Part shown: positions 49,350-60,282 of the stretch, one piece after another | Position numbering within the stretch: the first letter of the stretch is position 1 | Layout of the letters: each line of letters starts with the position of its first letter | Assembly: GCA_002897115.2 (NCBI GenBank) | Contig: BCIH01000004.1 | Span: 1,514,293-1,578,292 of the forward strand | DNA: 64,000 nt | From: Prototheca cutis | Taxonomy: Eukaryota; Chlorophyta; Trebouxiophyceae; Chlorellales; Chlorellaceae | Reading direction: 5' to 3' | The notes under the pieces: generated by a model | Database searches by the model: none | Seen by the model: the letters and a program-made list of their open reading frames with translations, nothing else | What the model was told of the DNA's origin: nothing | Made by a program: the position numbers and the translations under genes

Positions 49350-49395
49350 GCTGCTGCGCATTTGACCCTGGCACTGGTTGTTGGTGGGTGCGCCA

Positions 49396-51315
49396 ATGAA
49401 CGCTCTGCGGCTGGTGGCGCTCTGCACAGCTGCGTGCCTTTTGCTGGGATGCACTGCGTCTGCACGACCCGGACTGACAACGGCCAATGACGACGCGTTT
49501 ATCCCAAAGCGGCTGCGCCTGTCCCTTGGCTCGGAGCCTGGATCACTGGTGGCTACCTGGGCTACCGATGGCGACACACTGCCGATGCAGATCTGCGTGC
49601 AGTGGAAGCTGGAGAGGGGGGCATCCACAACCTGGGGCGGACCCCGGACCGGTCTTGTCAAAGCGCTGCGTGCTGATGACCCCAGCGAGGGGGCCGAGTG
49701 CGCGCCTGCCTTGGGCGCTGCCAGCGTGGCCTTTCGCGAGCCCGGTACGGGCACGGTGACGCAGGTGGTGCACTCGCTGGCGCTGAAAGGCCTTGCCCCG
49801 TTAGCACTGCTGCAGTACCGGGTGGGCGCTGTTGCATACGGCGCCGAGCCCACCGCGCCACGCTGGTCCCGCTGGGTGCCGGCTGTGGCGCCTGGTGGTC
49901 GGGAAGGTGTGGGCAGCAGCAGTGGTGATGGCAGCAGCGACGCCGATGGCGGCAATGCCAGGGTCACAGCGAAACAGTTCAGTCCCAACCCTGCTACAGC
50001 CTCACGCCCCACGCAGTTGCTGGTGTTCGGGGACTTGGGTTTGTACAATGCCCCCGCGCGGCCCGAGATGATTGCGGAGGCACAGCGTGGCCTGGCGGCG
50101 GGCACGCCATTTGATGTGGCGCTGCATGTGGGGGACCTGGCGTATGATCTTCAGTCGGCCAATGGCAGCCGTGGCGACCGGTTTCTCGCGGCAATCGAGC
50201 CTCTGGCGGCTTCCGTGCCATACATGGTTGCCCCGGGCAACCACGAGGCTGGGGCACACAACTTTTCACATTACCGGGCGCTGTTCCGCATGCCCGGGCA
50301 TGCAGCGACGGAGAACCTGCACTATTCTTTTGACGTGGGATTGGCGCACATCGTCGTCTACAACACGGAAGTCTTCTTCTGGCCCAAGTGTTTCCGGCAG
50401 GTGCACATGCGCGCGATGGTGGAGTGGATGGAGCGCGATCTCGCGGCCGCCGCCGCCCGCCGGGCTGAACGGCCGTGGATCATCGTGGTGGGGCACCGGC
50501 CCATGTACTGTGCACAACCGGCGGCTGCCACCGCGGGGCAGTGCAAGATGGAGAACGAGGCCAGTCGCCGGGGTCTGCCCTCGGTCTGCCCCCACAACAA
50601 TCCAATGGCATGCCGCCCACTGCCAGGCAATGACAGTTTCCCCGTTGAGCAGCTGTTTCGGCGATACGGCGTGGACCTCGCCGTCTACGGTCACGTCCAC
50701 GACTATGAGCGATACAACCCCGTGTACGACTATCAAGTGCCTATCGCGGCGGCTGGCGGTGGTGGCGCGCTAGGGGCGATCGGCGCTGTGTCCACCTCCG
50801 AACCGGGGACCGTCCTCCTGCCGCCAGGCACTACCATGCATGTCACGGCAGGTGGCGCCGGAAACTCAGAGATGCGACGGGGAGACTGCAACCCTCCTCA
50901 AGGACCCTGCTGGTATGAATGGTTGTCTTGTGACATGCATGATAAAAGGTGTACTACGGCTGGGGATTCAAGCTGATTGTGTTTTCTGTCAGCAGAGTCC
51001 TTATGCTGGCCTTACCTGTATGGAAACCAAGCGCCGATCATTCCACGATGAACACCGGCCATGCATCTGCCCAGACCACCACCTACGCCATGCATGCTCA
51101 CCCCACCCACCACCTCCACACGCAGGCCTGGCGCGTCGTGGTGTGTGTTCCAGTCGGGGTACCGGCCGGTGGGATGCCAGTCTGCAGATCACGGCTACGC
51201 ACGTGTGACCATCGCCAATACCACGCATCTGCATTGGGTGCAGCAGAGCCACACCTTTGACCGAGTGGTGGACGACTGGTGGCTCGTGGCAGAGCACCAC
51301 CACATGCGCGTTTAG
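49396..51315 (+). CDS. Purple acid phosphatase, secreted
   Basis: Binuclear metallophosphoesterase. Exons: 49396-50912 and 51126-51315; 568 aa. A clear signal peptide (MNALRLVALCTAACLLLGC) is followed by an Ig-like N-terminal domain (LRLSLGSEPGSLVATW). The metal and active-site motifs are FGDLGLYN, VGDLAYDL, APGNHEA, VVGHRPMYC and VYGHVHDYERYNPVYD, each containing the expected ligands (Asp, Asp/Tyr, Asn-His, His, His-x-His). The C-terminal exon ends SADHGYARVTIANTTHLHW as in plant and ACP7-like PAPs. A Gly/Ser/Asp-rich loop (about residues 175-195) is an insertion. Extracellular or vacuolar phosphate scavenging is likely. DPH3 lies only 46 bases upstream, so its promoter must be very short or lie within DPH3. 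Confidence 0.96.
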
Positions 51316-52172
51316 AAAAGGGGGAGTTTCCTGATTTCATCTATGAGCGCTTTCTTCGTCTTGCAGTGTTTGATGTCAATCAGTCGGTCGGTAGTAAGAC
51401 CAGTTTTAGCCCTGAACACTAACGGCAGGAAATGATGAAACCTTCTGGAGATTTGTCAGAAGACTCCCACCCGCACAGCAAGGGCATGTTTTTCAAACAA
51501 AATGCCTGTTGGACCACATTCCCTGGGCGCATCGCTCAGAGAATGGGTTGGGTTCCTTCATAGTAGCAGGACAGGTCGTGCAAGGAGGTTTAAAAGGTCC
51601 TGGACATTGAACCTGGCACGACACTTGTTGCAACTCGGTGGTCCATCATTGAGGTGGCCCACCTTCCTCTTGCCCTGTGGGGGGTGACAATTCACAGCCA
51701 CCAGTGATGCCCAGCAACCCCCGGGGTGATGTGACGCTGGTGCTGGCTGAGCTGGTGGCATTATTTTTGCCCTGCACGGTACTACCCATGCACGTGATGT
51801 CATGCCAAGAGGTGCGCGGTGCCCCGCCAATCTCACTTGATATGTGACAAACCAACAAGCATGAACATGAGTTGTTTCCATGAAAGAAGGCTCCCTGTGT
51901 GGAAGTGTTGTTGAGTAACAGAGGGGACACACAACGTTTCCATGCTCAACGGGGTCAGGGAGAGAAGCCAAACAGAATAGGCATGCATCTAAGCACGGTC
52001 ATCACGAGCCAAAGAGTCGAGCGTCGCTCTGTTGCAACATGGCACGTGTCACTTCACAGCAGCCAAGACCACCGAGCCATCCAGCAGTGTTTTCAATGGT
52101 TTCAGCGCAGCACGGCAGGTGTGGCATGCTGATGCAGCGGCCGGAAACGGCGACCACCACCCATGCCCCACA
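51316..52172. other. Convergent spacer with dispersed repeat
   Basis: Holds the 3' UTRs of the phosphatase and the E2 enzyme and repeat copy 2. No gene seen. Confidence 0.5.
51421..51781 (+). repeat. Dispersed repeat, copy 2 (short form)
   Basis: Matches the minus strand of 7544-8140 at both ends with clear but diverged identity. About 240 bases of the centre of copy 1 have no counterpart here. No coding capacity that I can support. Confidence 0.75.
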
Positions 52173-53678
52173 CTAGGCGCCGCCCAGGAGCCGCTCGAGT
52201 GCTGTGGCTTCGTCGCCGCCTGCGGCCGCCAGCGCCTCTGCCGCGGCCTTCCTCTCAAAACCCATGCCCACCAGAGTCTCCACTTTGGACTCGTCCAGCT
52301 TGCGCTGCAGCAGGTACTTGGGTCTTATGGTACATTGGTGCAGGACGGTGCTGCATGGGGAACCCCACGCACTGTTCAGTGGCAGAATTCGTCATTTCCT
52401 GCCCATTCTCAGGGCAAAAAACCCCACAAGCCTGGACACCTACTTCGCGTGCAAAGTTCTCGGTCCAAATACGAGCGGTGCGAAGGAACTCGTCGTGGTT
52501 GCTCAGAAACTGCCGTGCGACCACCGCATCCTGTTTAGGCAGCATGCAAGAGCATCCACAGTTTGTTTTCCAGATGTGTAAAATGAGGGGATGGGAAGTA
52601 TGCAGGCACCAGCCACCGCGGGTCGCCGGGAACCCCAAGGATTCAACAACACGCGACAGCATGTCCTGGCCCGGGCGCAGGACATACTTCACCATCAAAC
52701 CCCACATAAACATATCCAAAACGGACGCCGTCCACTAAACTGCCCAATAGCCCTAAGACCACACTTGCGGATCGTCGGGCTGGGGGCTGCTGAGCAGGGC
52801 TTGCAGACTGAGGAGCGCAGTCTTCAGCGTCATCGCCGGCGTCCATGCTTCTTTCAGCACATCCAGGCAGATGGCGCCGTTGGCACTGCTCACGTTTGGG
52901 TGCCAGACCTGGACGGGGCTCGGAGAGAGAGGGTTATACCTTGTGTGGCATGCAAGCTGCATGGCATTTGTGCCTGTGCTGTCTGCGGCCGTGACAGGAG
53001 CATCCAGCGGGCAACCACCATGCCACTTTCCACCCACATCCACGGATCCACCCTCCTGCCTGCACACCTTGTTCTGGAAGCGCATCTTTGGTGGGGCAAA
53101 GGGGTGGTTAGCATCTGCATGCTCAGAGAAAATGGCACGACAGCAGGTGAGGCTGCGCCAGTCTGCGACGCCAGCCATGGACCCTGGTCGCCCTCTGCCC
53201 CGGACAGGAGCATGTCATGCACAACATGGCCCCCAGCAACTACACACGCGAGGACAGACAACCCTTCTCAGCGTGCATCACCAAGTTCGATTGATACGTA
53301 GAAGAAGCCCCCCTCGTATGGGGTGTCCGGGGGCCCTGCATGGTCGGAGGGAAGCGGGTGCAGGTTCCATCCACCTCCCCTGGCAGGGATTGGCGGGGCC
53401 TTCATGCAAGCACAGGCTGCCCACGTTGGCGCCTCCCCAACACATGCAGTCTCGTGCCTGTGAGACATCCTGTCAAATATCTGATGTCATCGCCCAGGAT
53501 GAGGGACACGCCCGCTGCTGGATCCCTTTCGATGTCCGTGATCTCCTTCTGCGAGGGAGGAATATGAACGCCATACTCCTTTCGGCTCAGTATGGGTCCC
53601 CCATGTCCAGATTCACCCCATTGTGTCTCCCGTCGAGTCCATTCGGCTTGCCTGGAGCCTGTTGATGTCGAGCGGCAT
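52173..53678 (-). CDS. UBC27: Ubiquitin-conjugating enzyme E2 with UBA domain (UBC27/UBE2K-like)
   Basis: Class II E2 that accepts ubiquitin from E1. Exons on the minus strand: 53652-53678, 53458-53548, 53282-53335, 53068-53114, 52765-52908, 52444-52530, 52173-52316; 197 aa. It starts [18 protein letters not shown]. The UBC fold shows [32 protein letters not shown], then [20 protein letters not shown] with the catalytic Cys in [23 protein letters not shown] and [11 protein letters not shown] follow. The C-terminal UBA domain is [20 protein letters not shown] ... ATALERLL. Introns 1 and 2 have GC donors (CAG|GCAAGC and ACAG|GCACGA), without which the frame fails. Cytosolic and nuclear; in UBE2K this layout makes K48 chains. 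Confidence 0.95.
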
Positions 53679-54527
53679 TCCGTCAGTTTCACCCTGCACC
53701 ACAGTTCACATTGTGCGCACAGCGCCTGCGTTTCGTTGCATGGATCCTATGTCGAATATTTGCATTCGATGTCCTTGGCAAGGCAAAACAACGGACATGC
53801 GGAGAGGCTGAATGCCCCCCAAAACTTGATCGAGGGTTCCGGCAAAGCCCTCGATTTGGGGGCCATGCCCAACAGGAAGTAGGGCCTGGACCAGTTAACG
53901 CTCAATCAATGCCGCTGACGCCAGCACCTGACATCCACGCATGGCCATTTTCCAACTGTGGGCATGCTCATGACGCTGAGTGCAGGGCTTGCTGTTCGCA
54001 TGGCATGATCTTTGGTCTTCCAATGCTGCACGAGCACCATCATGACTACTGTGGAGACCCCGAACTGTTGTGCGGTAACAGCATGCTCCAGGGGCCATTG
54101 CACGTATCCTTCTCCAGAAGTGCATGTGTTGAGCATCGTTTACAGGCACCTCCTGCTTCTGGTCAATGCCCACAAGAAACCATCAAAGCAGGTCCATGCA
54201 CCTGCCAGGCGGCACTCAAAGGAGCTTTGCTTCTTCTGTATTCTGCATGAATTGTCGAGAAGTCAACGGTGACATTCTTGATGCGATGATGGCATTGATG
54301 ATCTGCAGAGGAACGTGCTTGTTCTGCGGTGACTGGAGACTGGGCAGTCGTGCCGGCGCAGTGGCGGCCAGATAAGGCTGGCTGTTCCCTGACGAGCCCG
54401 TCCCCTACGAAACAGCATGCATGTGAGGACCCGAAACCCCCGCCATCACACCCCTGAATCTTGAAATGTATTATTCTGAATAACAGAAGAATTTGGAATA
54501 TGTCACGTGTCTAGTTCTCACTCGGCA
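53679..54527. promoter_or_regulatory. Divergent intergenic region (E2 / LRR)
   Basis: 849 bases containing two promoters. An open frame from 53711 to 54250 (+) is Cys/His-rich, lacks a recognisable domain and is not called. Confidence 0.4.
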
Positions 54528-55751
54528 ATGACCAAACTGACACCTGCGTTCGTGCGGGAGCTGCACCCCGACACCGCCTTGGCGGACGTTGAGCGGCTGG
54601 ATGTGTCGGGGCGCAGCATCACGACCGTGCGTGTCCGATGATGCTTGTGTTTGGGGGATGAGAATATGTTCAGCGTCGTGCGCAGGCAGTCACGCTGGGA
54701 CCATGCAGCAGGCATGGGGAGTAGCATGGTCCTGTCCCTGGGACACCTGGACTCCCCAATGTACCTACAGGTTCTTCCCAATACCACAATCATCTCCCCC
54801 TGCTGCTATAGTTTCTGAGATCTTGATCCGTAAAACAATTGCAGGTGCTGGGATTGGAGGTGTGCACCAGCCTGACGCGTGTCGACGCCAGCGGCAATGC
54901 ACTGGAGGAAGTGGATGGTCTGGCGGCGGCTCCCGGTCTGCGGTGGCTGTCGCTGGCCCGAAACAAGGTATCTGACCTGGCACCCCTGCGTGGCGCGGCC
55001 TCGCTGGAGGTGCTCAATGTCGCGCACAACGAATTAGAGGGGAAGCTGTCCGTCGGTCGGATGGCAGGACTCAAGGCGCTCATTGCCAACGACAACTCGC
55101 TGACGGGCCTGGGCGGTCTGGAGCGCTGCAAGCAGCTGAACACCCTGGTCTTGTCCCGCAATGCTCTGGCCGCGACACCCACGTGGCTGGCGGGGGCTGC
55201 CGCGCTGCAGAAGCTACAGCTGTCCCACAACAAGCTCACTGACTTGGGGACTGCGGTCAGGTGCGATGCTGCATACCTCCAGATGCGCAGACCGTGCATC
55301 ATGAAGCCTGAATCTCAGTGCATTCGCGCCTGTCCTGACAGCTACCCAGCTCCATTGGCATCACAATCCTGCCACGCAGTTCGCTAAAAGAGCTGCGCGA
55401 ATTGCGGGTCACGCACAACCGGCTTCGGAGAATTCCGAAGGAGCTGGGACAGCTGTCTGGTCTCCGCATCCTGGATGCCGGCTGCAACCCCATTTCCACG
55501 CTGGAAGATCTGGAGGTTCTGGGCTCCCTGCCCCGGCTGCAACAGCTCAACCTCAATGGCTGCCCCGTGGCCGAGCTGGACGGATTTGTCGAGCGGGTGC
55601 AGGCCCTGCTGCCCTGTCTCCAGGTGCTGAATAACCGGCGCCTCGTGCCCAGACGTGGAGCAAGAGGTGGAAATGAACAAGAGGAAGCCAACAAGTCCTC
55701 AGGGTGAGCCGCGTTTGTGGGAAACTGGGAAGGGGGTAGCGGCGGGGGTTG

Positions 55752-55804
<53 letters not shown>

Positions 55805-55904
55805 NNNNNNNNNNNNNNNNNNNNNNNNNNNNNNNNNNNNNNNNNNNNNNNNNNNNNNNNNNNNNNNNNNNNNNNNNNNNNNNNNNNNNNNNNNNNNNNN
55901 NNNN

Positions 55905-56001
<97 letters not shown>

Positions 56002-56825
56002 GCTAGGAAAATGGAGCGGCCCTGTGTAGGAATCAAAGCTCCTGATGGAGATGATACTCACATGACTCATACACCCATGTGCTCCTCACAGCCACAGCGA
56101 CACGCATGGAGAGTCGGGCGATGAACAAGATGCTGGTGCCGTGGCACAAAGGGGACCCAGGTCTGGCGTTCCAATCCGCCTGGCGGCGGTGGAGGTCTCG
56201 CCTGCGGAAGGAGCGCCTTTGAGTTCTGAGGCACAGGCAGAGCCCAGTGTGGCCGGCAAGAGAAAAGCTGGCACAGTTTCTGGGAAGGAAGGAGCGAGTG
56301 GGAAGGAGAAGCGCAAGGCTGACGATGCCGCAGAGCCGGGCCCCCGCAAGACCAAGGCCAAGGCAGGCGAGAAGCAGTCTGACGGGACTGGCAAATCTGG
56401 ACACCTGGGGAGTGTCCAGCCTGGCATGTCAGACAACGGTGGGGACGATGGCGCTGACGACGACACGGCATTTGCAGCAAAGCCCAAACCCAAGAATGAT
56501 GAGGAACGCAAGGAAAGAAAAAGGGCGACTGCAACCCGGACAGGTGTGGTGGGGTTGGGGGGTGATGGTGGCATGTTTGACTGCCCATCGTTCCAATGGT
56601 GCTCTGTCTGGACCCCGTTGAATGGAAGCCGTGCAGCAGCGATGCCAATCAACCCTGTGTCCACCCCTTGCAGGCGTGGTCAAAGTTGTCGATGTGACGC
56701 GGCAGGAAACATCCAAGGCTGGGCAGAAGACGAAGAAGAACGGCAAGACTGCGGCCCAGAACGTAACTGGGGCGGCCGTGTTTGCCAGCCTGCTCCAAGA
56801 TGCCCAGCCGGGCACCTGGGATTGA
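54528..56825 (+). CDS. Leucine-rich repeat protein with basic C-terminal tail
   Basis: Exons: 54528-54626, 54845-55260, 55380-55703, 56092-56543, 56674-56825; 480 aa. About nine SDS22-type LRRs cover residues 20-250 (LRWLSLARNKVSDL, LKALIANDNSLTGL, LNTLVLSRNALAA, LQKLQLSHNKLTDL, LRELRVTHNRLRRIP, LRILDAGCNPISTL, LQQLNLNGCPVAEL). The tail is Lys/Ala/Glu-rich with several KRKA-like nuclear signals and a conserved-looking VVKVVDVT ... PGTWD end, similar in layout to plant LRR proteins of the At5g22320 kind (from memory). Intron 3 spans a G tract and 100-base N gap. The two sides join in phase, so the model holds even though the gap size is unknown. Function unknown; nuclear or nucleolar location inferred. 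Confidence 0.82.
55765..55999. repeat. Poly-G tract split by a 100-base gap
   Basis: 40 G, then 100 N (55805-55904), then 95 G, preceded by (GT)n. It lies inside intron 3 of the LRR gene. The true length is unknown. Confidence 0.97.
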
Positions 56826-57021
56826 TTTCCACTTTTCTCTTGCGTTGACCATTCCAAAACATTCCGCGGCATGGGTTGCAGCCGGCAATGCCGAAACAAG
56901 CAAAAATTGCCCAATACTCGCAAGCCCGATCTATTGTGTCGGATGACATGGGCCTATTTCTGGGCTAGAAGATACATTGAGAGTTGCATTGTCATGCAAG
57001 AAATGTGACGCGGTCTTAGGG

Positions 57022-59797
57022 ATGGAGGTGGTGGACGGGCCATGGGGCCCAGATCAGTTGCGGGCCTCGCTCCGATCCTGCGATACCAGCGCCCAGACCT
57101 CAGCGGCAACCCTTGACGCATGTTTAGAGCGCCTGGATCAAGTGATTGAGAACTTGCAGCCCATCCTGTCCATCACCAATCCCTTGTTGGGCAAGGCCCC
57201 CGTGTCCACAGTGGGCGCTGTGGATGTCCGGGCACAGGACATTCCAGCTCTACTGAGCACCATCAAGCAGGTGAGGTTGCACTGCATCGTGTTTTGGAGC
57301 AGATGTCTGTCTTCGTATGCACGAATGGAGAAAAGGGAGGAAAGGTGCTGCTGGGCAATGAGCCCGTGTAAACCACTGCCTTCCTGCCTAGCACCTGGTG
57401 CCTGGTGCCCGCCGACAGCAGGCTGCCGCTCCTGCTTGCCGCGCTTGACCAGACTTTACCCACATTTCCTTTGTTGGGATGTCGATGTGACGTGGACCTG
57501 CACGCACCTCGGCTGCTCCACCATCGCATCACACGCCTCGACCCCACGCTCGCAGAACCGAGCGACCGTCACGGCGGGCCCTTCCTCTGGCGAGCCTTTT
57601 ATTGCGGCCCTGTCAGCAGTGCACGGCGCGGCGTCGGCACTGTCAGCCGCGCACGACCGCCGCCTGCCCGGGCTGTCCTCCAGCGAAGCCAAAGCTGCAG
57701 CCGCTCTGCGGCGTGACGGTCTCCTCGCGGCGCAGGCCGCGCTGGAAGCCGCGCTGCAGCTGCCGGGGCGCCGCTTGCAGGCCGCCCGACTGGCTGCACT
57801 GCTGGCGGCATGCGGTGAGGCGGCCGTCGCGGCGCAGGCCTACGCCGCGGGCCGCCGTGATGTCGTGACGGCCGGTGTCGAGGCCGCGGCCCGAGGGCAC
57901 GAAGGCGCTGCCTCCCAGGGCCACAGGTGAGCAAGGTTGGGAGTCTGTCTGCGCCTGGTCAGGTCCTTGCGGGCAGGTTGTCTCTTGCACTCCCCTTCCC
58001 GCCCAACCCCCCATCCCCAACACATACATTCTCAATCCCTGCACCATCATCATCCATGCAGCATCGCGGCATCGTTGCGGGCGTTGGGCGAGATCCTGCA
58101 GGAGGAAGCGGCCGGCGCGAGCGAAGTGCTGGGCGATGCAGGTGCAGCTCTCGCGCTGCGTGCGCTGTGTGAAACGGCGCTGGCCGGCCCCGGGCGACGC
58201 GTCCGGGAGCTGCTTGCCGGCACGCGGCCTGGCGGATCAGGCACCGCCTCCCTTCCCGACCTGGCGAGCCTTGCCGAAGCGGCTTCGGCCGCACGTGCCG
58301 CAGTGCCGCCCATGGTCGCCATCCTGCGTGGACCTGCCGAGCAGGTCGTGCAGGATCAGAAGCAGCAGCAGCTGCAACCGGCGCCCGGCCGTGCTGGAAC
58401 AAACCGCAAGCCCGGAGGCGACCGGGCCACGACCCCGGCACCCGATGCAGTGACCACGGCGCTGCTGGGATTGCAGCAGGATATTTTGGCGGGTCTACGC
58501 CAGGGCTGGGCGACTGCACAGCGGCGGCCGGCGCCGCAGGGTCGGATGGGATCTGCCAGCGACACGGCCGCCCGGGTCGCAGGTCTGCAGCTGGCTTCCA
58601 CGCGCGGCGGGGTGCCGCCTGCCGTGCTGGAAGCTGCGCGGGCCGTGGCACGACTGGATGCCACGCCGGAACTGGGAGCACTTGTCGGCACTGGTCAGGC
58701 TGCCGTGCCGGCACGCAGCCTACAGGCAGCCGTCGCCTCGATGCTTGGTGCGGTGCCGTCTTGGGGGTGCCGGCATGGAATTGCCGGATGCCAACTGGAG
58801 GGTAGGGTGTGCGCATGTGTAATGCTCTCCCCTTTTTGGCAGGGTACGGCCTGATTCTGTCGATTTCATGGCTGATATCCGCAGATTGCGTGTTGGCGAG
58901 CGTGGAGGCAACGGCGCGGACTGCCTCTCCAGCGGTTCCTGGCCTTACAGAGCTGCAGCAGCTCAACTCTGTGGTTGCACTGAGATCAATGTTAGAGGAC
59001 GTGGCGCTGGCCAAGGAGTGGATAGCCACAGCAGACGTGCGTGTTTGTGTTGAGGGGGGGAGGGGGCTAGACTTGGTGGTGCCTGCAGCCCTCGGCGACG
59101 GCACGCCTGCATGCTTGTCAATGCACCCACAATGGGAGGCCTTATCGACGAGTTGCTTCCCAGGCCCCCTACAACTGCAACTCCACGAGCTTTCCTACAG
59201 GACCGAAGTGCCGCCTGGGTTGATGCGTACATGGCGGCTGCATGGCGGCCTGCACTGGTGGCGATCCGGGGCGACGCACAGCGGCCGCTCCCGGCGTCGG
59301 GCGGACTGAACGAGGCGGCACGTGCGGCCGTCAAGGCCGTGTGGTCCGAAGCCAACGCCGCCCTCGATGCGATAGCCCTGGTGAGTGGGTTGGTCGTCTG
59401 GGGTCGATGACGAGGGGGCGCGTGTTGAATCCCCACACACGGTCATCCCCACGACACCATTCTGCAGGCTGCTATTGAGGATGCGGGGTGGCGTGGGCGT
59501 TTGCGGGACCGCGTGGGGACCGAGTTCCTCCCCGCGTACTCGTCGTTCTACATGCGGTACGAGGCTGTGGCCTTTACAAAAGGAAAGCGCGCAAAGTATG
59601 AGCGGTACACGCCCGCGGCGGCTGAGGCCGCGGTGGTCGGTGGTTTTGATCCGCGGCAGTCAGTCGCCGGTGCAGTGACCCCACCGGCGGCGGCACACCC
59701 GGCCTCGGTCACCGCCACGCCGGCCATGGGCAGGCGTGGCTCGATGTCGGAACGCCTGTCCAGGTTCAAGTCGCGGATCCTGGATGCGGGAGGCTGA
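57022..59797 (+). CDS. EXO70: Exocyst subunit EXO70
   Basis: Exocyst subunit that tethers secretory vesicles to the plasma membrane through phosphoinositides. Exons: 57022-57270, 57556-57926, 58062-58801, 58885-59036, 59201-59380, 59468-59797; 673 aa. Identity rests on the C-terminal EXO70 domain: ELQQLNSVVALRSMLEDVAL, WVDAYMAAAWRPALVAI, and FLPAYSSFYMRY...KRAKYERYTPAAAEAAV...GGFD, the most conserved stretch of the family. Upstream RLQAARLAALLAACGEAAVAAQAY corresponds to the helical core start, and LDQVIENLQPIL to the coiled-coil N-terminus. The middle is unusually Ala-rich. A tail of about 50 residues (MSERLSRFKSRILDAGG) extends past the usual end. The exon 2 acceptor at 57555 was picked by phase, and sequence between 57271 and 57555 could hold another small exon. 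Confidence 0.86.
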
Positions 59798-60282
59798 GCA
59801 GAGCTCTGGAAAAGGTCGGAAGCATGCGGGTCTTCGAGTTTTAAGACTGCTGGTGGCAGGTGCCACTGGCAGTGGAGAGTCTCAACCACTGCGCATTCCA
59901 AATCCGGCAACGAAGGCCACTCTGTCCAGCGACAAAGCAGCTGACTTGCGCTCATGCTGTCGCCGCCAGGTCATTCTGCCGGACCCTAAGACCTCTGGCA
60001 CTTGTGATTCCGATCACCGGCTTTGTGCTGTGGCACGTTCCTGTTGTGTCCATGCGGTTCATGAAGTAACAACAGGGTAACGCGAGAATCGCAGCACGTG
60101 CGCCCGTGGGCCCCTCCGCCGTGGCTGGGTTCGCCATTGCAAAATCGCGGCCCGTGCGAGGCCACGTCCGACACCGGATGGCTTATGGGCCCGCGTTGCT
60201 GACGATGCACTGCATAAAGTCGAGCGTGCAGCGACGCTCGATGCACTAGATCACACCTAATTCTGGCATCCAATTAGCGATC
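59798..60282. other. Intergenic region (EXO70 / strictosidine synthase-like)
   Basis: 3' UTR of EXO70 and promoter of the next + gene; nothing else supported. Confidence 0.5.

Noticed and set aside
55299..56124. Poly-proline and poly-glycine open frames across the N gap
   Set aside because: Created by the G homopolymer and unknown bases.
57959..59104. 381-codon minus-strand open frame
   Set aside because: Antisense to EXO70; no recognisable motif.
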